In this document: piece after piece, positions 9,806 through 15,222 of the stretch
Position numbering within the stretch: the first letter of the stretch is position 1
Layout of the letters: each line of letters starts with the position of its first letter
From: Scenedesmus sp. ARA3
Lineage: Eukaryota; Chlorophyta; Chlorophyceae; Sphaeropleales; Scenedesmaceae
Assembly: GCA_004335835.1 (NCBI GenBank)
Contig: RWJK01000596.1
Location: 1-15,222, forward strand
Reading direction: 5' to 3'
DNA: 15,222 bases
The notes under the pieces: generated by a model
Databases searched by the model: none
Seen by the model: only the letters and a program-made list of their open reading frames with translations
What the model was told of the DNA's origin: nothing
Position numbers and translations under genes: made by a program

Positions 9806-10273
9806 ATCAAGCTCTAGTTCCGACAGAAGGTTGCATTCATCTGCATTGCCGTCATCTGCCAGCAGTGACAGCACATCTGGCATGTCCATGTCTGGCAGCG
9901 CAATGCAGGATGACAAATCCTCTAGCTCTGTTGCATCCAGCCTGCAGCAGAGTGCATGCACAGGCACATAACTACGTTGACAAAGATAGCAGACATTAAT
10001 ACTTGGGTGGGGTTTGGCTGCAGGTAGAGCTCATCATTGCTTGCTCGCACAAACTGTCCCCATGAATGCTGAAGCGTGAGCAGATGGGATGGCAATGAGT
10101 CCTGAGGCTAGCATGCAAGGTTGGGCAGCTGTGCTGGCAGCTGAAACCACATGATGAGAACCAACATAACAGATTCAACAGCACTCTTACTTGAAATGAT
10201 CCCTGATCCAGGAGTAGTATGTCTGTTGTTGCTGCTGCTGCAGCAGCAGCGAGGGATCCGCCAGAGCATTCAT
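4889..10273 (-). CDS. bZIP transcription factor, 769 aa, eight exons
   Basis: A DNA-binding dimerising regulator of the nucleus. Exons, in coding order: 10273-10191, 9941-9326, 9004-8887, 8254-7662, 7291-6813, 6537-6374, 5302-5172 and 5014-4889. Phases fit at every join and sum to 2310 nt with TGA. Residues 29-75 are acidic (a likely activation region), followed by Gln and Ala runs. The basic region is residues 212-233, containing SEAQRQAHKRFRERRK, then a zipper with d positions L237, K244, L251, L258 and L265 at exact heptad spacing. The invariant Asn is replaced by Gln219; Arg227 is kept. Exon 2 ends at the basic region and exon 3 holds the zipper. Exons 4 and 5 are mostly Gln/Ser-rich. Exons 6 to 8 encode a helical C-terminal module ending with AFYRMVPPLLGAEVL and VHSYPYLPDTHAILAEL, which resembles, from memory, a conserved tail of algal bZIPs. 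Which copy of exon 6 is used is inferred from completeness. Subfamily and target genes cannot be told. Confidence 0.85.
5626..6226 (-). repeat. Three 3'-edge copies of bZIP exon 6 in intron 6
   Basis: Copies of the second half of exon 6 (ALVGQLQGLLQREA to LLCNPN) lie at about 6226-6131, 5955-5868 and 5716-5626, with unit spacing of roughly 240-265 bp. Each begins right after an AG and ends near a GTGAG donor, though the middle copy reads AAC|TGTGAG. The sequence between copies also repeats: the text around CATGCAGCTG at 5741 recurs at 6248, an offset of 507 bp, so two units form a higher-order repeat. Differences from the full exon are mainly synonymous (about 4:1, 6:1 and 8:3 for the three copies). 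Confidence 0.85.
6087..6104. repeat. Perfect 18-bp palindrome
   Basis: GTACATGTATACATGTAC reads the same on both strands. It lies in intron 6 of the bZIP gene beside the exon-edge copies. A small hairpin or a chance event are both possible. Confidence 0.6.
6590..6772 (-). repeat. Two 5'-edge copies of bZIP exon 6 in intron 5
   Basis: One copy starts at 6656 after a CTGCAG acceptor and encodes VAPQVLSEMQLASQLYQQAV in the same phase as the full exon at 6537. Over 24 codons it shows about ten synonymous and two replacement differences. A more decayed copy, at about 6772-6715, has an in-frame TAG. Neither has an obvious donor, so they are not clearly usable as separate exons. The reading frame of the 6656 copy stays open into the full exon. 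Confidence 0.8.
7370..7630 (-). repeat. Three degenerating 3'-edge copies of bZIP exon 4 in intron 4
   Basis: The end of exon 4 (SAMKQAL...GSLHSQ|GTGGGT) is repeated downstream. The first copy, near 7628-7543, encodes GAMKQALLLSVAA and ends CAA|GTGGGT. The second, around 7500-7454, keeps ATTCACAG|GTAGGT. The third is a fragment near 7400-7370. Similarity falls with distance from the exon, as if copies were added from the exon side or older ones decay. Confidence 0.7.
8538..8698 (-). repeat. Two 3'-edge copies of the leucine-zipper exon in intron 3
   Basis: The second half of exon 3 is repeated at about 8691-8636 (ENASLTAKARLLDQLVASA) and about 8580-8538 (LTAKVRVLDQLVASA). The first has lost its donor (GCAG|ATGAGG); the second keeps GCAG|GTGACA. 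Differences from the true exon are mainly synonymous: about 4 synonymous to 1 replacement and 6 to 1. Confidence 0.8.
9011..9037 (-). repeat. CTG tract at the bZIP exon 3 acceptor
   Basis: On the coding strand about eight CTG units followed by GCTGCAG lead directly into the zipper exon at 9004. This is another case of CTG repeats standing in for the polypyrimidine tract. Confidence 0.65.
9279..9320 (-). repeat. (CTG)14 beside the bZIP exon 2 donor
   Basis: Fourteen CAG units on the plus strand are CTG on the coding strand. They begin five bases after the exon 2 end (CAG|GTGTG then CTG), between the basic-region exon and the zipper exon. Reading through would put a poly-Cys run after the basic region, so splicing here matters for the function of the protein. 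Confidence 0.7.
10003..10101 (-). other. Possible 99-nt cassette exon in bZIP intron 1
   Basis: Between a CCTCAG acceptor (10104-10102) and a CAA|GTATTA donor lie 99 nt, a multiple of three. Joined in phase after exon 1 it reads open and would add 33 residues. A second frame is also open and looks more protein-like (HSWGQFVRASNDELYLQ), but it does not fit the flanking phases. It may be a real alternative exon or an open stretch by chance. Confidence 0.25.
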
Positions 10274-10941
10274 CGCTCTGCAGCGCCTGATTGCTGCAGG
10301 GCAGGTATTTTACGTGTAATTCAATCTAAGCTACACTAACAGTGCTACGATAGTTGCTTCTTGAATCAACTTTTCACAGCCTTTCGCAGCGCGCCAATCG
10401 CAACGATAGGAGCTGCTCGAAGTGCACACGGTGAACGGTGTGAAAACTGCGATCATGCTGAAAGTGCTGCAACTCTGGCTGACCGCAGGTTCTTAGGTGA
10501 AACTTGTCTTGGCTAAAGATAGCGTCATAATCGGTGGAAGTCAGCAATCGGCACGCCCAGCGCGCGCATTGTACATTAAATGGTGATAAACAGTATTCAA
10601 ATCATATTTAAGCTATGCAGAGGTTCAACACAGCTGAGGCTGAATGCCTCGCACTACAGCGAAAGTGTGATCACCGGGTAGTCAAGCACCCGTCATGACC
10701 GGTGCCGACATGCCACCCTCAGCAGCAACAGCGTTCACAGGAAAGCATTTCACCGACCAACGTTTTGCCATAGTGTGCTTGCGCAGACCTTCAAGCATCT
10801 ACTCGTCGGCCAAGCCCCCTGCCTCTGCAGCAGCAGCTGAACCAGCTGGCTCAGGTGTCCAGAAAGAGCACATCAACAGCTTGGCCACCATCAAACTGCC
10901 CACATAATGAGCCTTACTGCAGATGACACCATATGAAGCTA
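10274..10941. promoter_or_regulatory. Intergenic region with the probable bZIP promoter
   Basis: This 668-bp gap follows the EED-like stop and precedes the bZIP start. It should hold the 3'UTR of the first and the promoter of the second. It has visibly fewer triplet repeats than its surroundings, and the part around 10560-10620 is AT-rich (TTTAAATGGT and ATATTTAAG patches). A CCAAT box on the plus strand at 10394-10398 overlaps GCGCGCC, so the bZIP strand reads ATTGGCGCGC, close to an E2F site. No clear TATA box at a normal distance was found. A plus-strand open frame at 10695-10907 has no support. Confidence 0.45.

Positions 10942-15222
<4,281 letters not shown>

Noticed and set aside
10695..10907. 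70-codon plus-strand frame between the EED-like and bZIP genes
   Set aside because: Short, no motif or splice support, and in the probable promoter region of the bZIP gene.

Overview
The window looks like nuclear DNA of a green alga, most likely a chlorophycean. The signs are genes split into many exons by GT-AG introns, donors of the CAG|GTGNG type, acceptors ending CTGCAG, dense CAG/CTG triplet runs coding Gln and Ala, TGTAA motifs downstream of a stop codon, and a bZIP factor with an alga-like layout. No bacterial operon, RNA gene, CRISPR array or transposon was recognised.

Three split genes account for nearly all of the coding sequence. (1) Plus strand, about 450-3335: an unrecognised protein of about 397 aa in five exons. 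Its first exon is uncertain; the other four join in consistent phase. (2) Minus strand, 10273-4889: a bZIP transcription factor of 769 aa in eight exons whose phases all fit (2310 nt of coding sequence including the stop). (3) Minus strand, from beyond the right edge to 10942: the C-terminal part of an EED/FIE/ESC-type WD40 protein, the H3K27me3-reading subunit of Polycomb repressive complex 2, with a long low-complexity tail. Gene 1 and the bZIP gene converge on about 1.5 kb without a recognised gene. The EED-like gene lies upstream of the bZIP gene on the same strand, separated by 668 bp that should hold the bZIP promoter. The two regulators are unlinked functionally as far as the sequence shows.

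The striking feature is the state of the introns. In 11 of the 15 introns modelled, and downstream of one stop codon, there are partial copies of the neighbouring exon. Copies of an exon's 5' edge, with the acceptor, lie upstream of the full exon. Copies of its 3' edge, usually with the donor, lie downstream. Several copies differ from the full exon mostly at synonymous third positions, which neutral decay should not produce. In addition, long CTG runs on the sense strand sit directly at splice acceptors or donors. One intron carries a minisatellite with nine TGTAA motifs, the algal polyadenylation signal. One edge copy in the EED-like gene could act as an alternative last exon and give a short, conventional EED C-terminus.
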